A DNA stretch of 8,093 nt from contig JAABTR010000290.1 of NCBI GenBank assembly GCA_011389755.1, positions 1 to 8,093 on the forward strand, in the 5' to 3' direction. The notes under the pieces were generated by a model. It searched no databases, was not told the origin of the DNA, and was given only the letters and a program-made list of their open reading frames with translations. Position 1 is the stretch's first letter, and every line of letters begins with the position of its first letter. The DNA is from Deltaproteobacteria bacterium. Its GTDB lineage: Bacteria > Myxococcota_A > Polyangia > JAAYKL01. Below are positions 6,842 to 8,093 of this stretch, piece by piece. The position numbers and the translations under genes were made by a program.

Positions 6842-7783
6842 ATGAACGCCCAGATCGTTACAGTCACCTTGAACCCTGCGGTCGACAAGACGCTGTCGGT
6901 GGAGCGGGTCATACCGGATCGCAAGCTGAGCGGACAGGATGTTCACCGGTATCCAGCGGGCGGCGGCATCAACGTCGCCAGGGCCGTAAGGCAGCTGGGT
7001 GGCGCCGCGGTGGCGATGTGGAGCCGCGGTGGCGCCACCGGTGAGATATTGGCTTCGCTGCTCGAAGACGAAAAGGTGCCTCAAGTGCCGATCCCAGTAG
7101 AGGACGTCACTCGTGAGAACATCATCGTCGGCGACCAGTCGAGCGGGGAGCAGTACCGCTTTGGGATGCCCGGCGCCGAGCTCAATGAAAGAGAAAGAGA
7201 CGCCTGGGTGAAAAGGATATCCGGGTTGACTCCGCCGCCGAAGTTTTTGGTGCTCAGCGGCAGCCTGCCCCCCGGAGCTTCGCCCGGCTGGTACGCGGAG
7301 CTGGTACGCAGCGTGCCCAAGGAGACGCGCGTGGTCGTGGACACGAAGAAGGACGCGCTGTCCCAGGCCCTCGAGGCGGGCGTCTTTTTGATCAAGCCCA
7401 ACCTGCATGAGCTCGAGGAGATCGTGGGGATGGAGCTCAAGGACGACGACGACGTCGAACGCGCCGCGCGAGACGTCATCGGACACAAAGGAGCGAAGGC
7501 GGTCCTCGTCTCTTTGGGTCGCGGCGGCGCCTTGCTGGTCACAGACGCGCAGACTGAGCGCATATCAGCGCCGGTGGTGCGCTTGCGCAGCAAGGTGGGG
7601 GCCGGAGACAGCATGGTGGCGGGATTGGTGCTCGCGTTGCAAAAAAATAGGTCCCTGAGCGATGCGGCCAAGTTCGCGGTGGCGGCGGGCGCGGCGGCGG
7701 TCATGACCGGAGGGACCCAGCTCTGCCGGCGAGAAGACGCCGAGAAGCTCTTTGAGCGCATTTTGAACGACAACGGCCTTTGA
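6842..7783 (+). CDS. pfkB: 6-phosphofructokinase, PfkB (Pfk-2) type
   Basis: This 313-residue ribokinase-family sugar kinase most likely phosphorylates fructose 6-phosphate to fructose 1,6-bisphosphate with ATP in the cytoplasm. It follows E. coli Pfk-2 closely by eye: PAGGGINVARAV (38-49), GGATGEILASLL (63-74), SGEQYRFGMPGAELNE (101-116), LSGSLPPG (138-145), IKPNLHE (184-190), VGAGDSM (252-258) and a GTQLC stretch (291-295). The catalytic base Asp256 and the Asn187/Glu190 pair have the same numbers as in E. coli. The Pfk-2-specific SGEQYRF and GTxLC segments argue against 1-phosphofructokinase or tagatose-6-phosphate kinase. The ATG at 6842 follows a perfect AAAGGAGG (6829-6836). A longer reading from 6806 would include that site and is rejected. 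A run of seven A bases at 7641-7647 lies in codons 267-269. The gap to the next gene holds a hairpin. Confidence 0.9.
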   Translation: MNAQIVTVTLNPAVDKTLSVERVIPDRKLSGQDVHRYPAGGGINVARAVRQLGGAAVAMWSRGGATGEILASLLEDEKVPQVPIPVEDVTRENIIVGDQSSGEQYRFGMPGAELNERERDAWVKRISGLTPPPKFLVLSGSLPPGASPGWYAELVRSVPKETRVVVDTKKDALSQALEAGVFLIKPNLHELEEIVGMELKDDDDVERAARDVIGHKGAKAVLVSLGRGGALLVTDAQTERISAPVVRLRSKVGAGDSMVAGLVLALQKNRSLSDAAKFAVAAGAAAVMTGGTQLCRREDAEKLFERILNDNGL

Positions 7784-7805
7784 CTCCGACCGCGCCGGTT
7801 CCGTG

Positions 7806-7833
7806 CAGGCTTGTCACGAGGGCTGCAAGCCTG
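7806..7833 (+). terminator. hairpin after pfkB, possible terminator or leader structure
   Basis: CAGGCTTG (7806-7813) and CAAGCCTG (7826-7833) form a perfect 8-bp stem with a 12-nt loop. A G-U pair can extend it on each side (7805 with 7834, and 7814 with 7825). It begins 22 bp after the pfkB stop. Only two T bases follow directly (7834-7835), so it is a weak intrinsic terminator at best. An attenuating hairpin or protein site in the sulfatase leader is an alternative. Confidence 0.4.
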
Positions 7834-7867
7834 TTAGCCAGGATGATAGAGAATAGGAGGAACCGGC

Positions 7868-8093
7868 GTGAAGCATTATTGGGTCAGGGGAGTTTTGATC
7901 TTGGCGGGGGTCGCGGCTCTTGCCCTCGCCGCGGGCTGCGGCCCCGCGGAACCCGAGCCAGGGGCCGCGCACCGCCGCGAGGCCTCTGCGTTCCCAGCTG
8001 CGGACGCCCAGCGGCCCAGCGTGCTTTTCATCGTCATCGACACGATTCGGGCCGATAGAATCTCGTTTTTGGGATACGAGCGCGAGACCACGC
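7868..8093 (+). CDS. lipoprotein sulfatase / alkaline-phosphatase-superfamily enzyme, N-terminus only
   Basis: The gene is cut by the right edge after 75 codons. It starts with GTG at 7868, chosen because AGGAGG (7855-7860) sits 7 nt upstream. The product opens with MKHYWVRG, a hydrophobic stretch (9-22) and a lipobox-like ALAAGC with the lipidation Cys24. A Pro/Glu/Ala-rich linker (25-49) follows, then PSVLFIVIDTIRADRISFLGY (50-70). That last segment matches the first strand of the sulfatase family, with Asp58 as the expected metal ligand. The protein would be anchored in the cell envelope. The catalytic Cys or Ser that becomes formylglycine lies outside the window, so sulfatase, phosphotransferase or phosphodiesterase activity cannot be separated. 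It lies 84 bp after pfkB on the same strand. Confidence 0.72.
   Translation, partial: MKHYWVRGVLILAGVAALALAAGCGPAEPEPGAAHRREASAFPAADAQRPSVLFIVIDTIRADRISFLGYERETT

Overview
This is a GC-rich bacterial chromosomal segment with compact genes, clear purine-rich ribosome binding sites and short intergenic gaps. I see no rRNA, tRNA, CRISPR array, insertion sequence or phage gene. The gene flavour (bacterial long-chain acyl-CoA synthetase with an LPWAHAYAQTAELH segment, flavoredoxin, lipoprotein sulfatase) would fit a deltaproteobacterial lineage such as Myxococcota or Desulfobacterota. That placement is a guess from sequence style, not a computed result.

Layout. At the left edge (1-205, minus strand) is the 5' end of a gene that only makes sense if a frameshift is allowed near 129-134. 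It has a good sigma-70-like promoter whose -10 box sits inside an inverted repeat. Divergent from it is a complete long-chain acyl-CoA synthetase (470-2269, plus). Converging on that gene is a CopB-type (P1B-3, CPH motif) copper-transporting ATPase (2327-4438, minus). Across a 162-bp divergent gap lies a UvsE/UVDE-type UV-damage endonuclease (4601-5488, plus) that lacks two residues thought to matter for the best-studied member. It converges on a YdjM/DUF457-type membrane protein (5576-6112, minus). Divergent from that is a plus-strand run: a flavoredoxin-like flavin reductase domain protein (6192-6764), a PfkB/Pfk-2-type phosphofructokinase (6842-7783), a hairpin-forming gap, and the first 75 codons of a lipoprotein sulfatase that runs off the right edge (7868-8093).

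How the genes relate. The window is mostly independent housekeeping and stress genes in alternating orientation, not one pathway: fatty-acid activation, copper export, UV repair, flavin-dependent redox chemistry and sugar-phosphate metabolism. The only plausible pathway link is at the left end. The broken gene faintly resembles the N-terminus of an alpha-oxoamine synthase, an enzyme class that uses acyl-CoA, and it shares an intergenic region with an acyl-CoA-producing enzyme. I found no convincing undescribed multi-gene system. The points most worth checking are the UvsE variant active site, the frameshifted left gene with its promoter/operator arrangement, and the CopB motif change.
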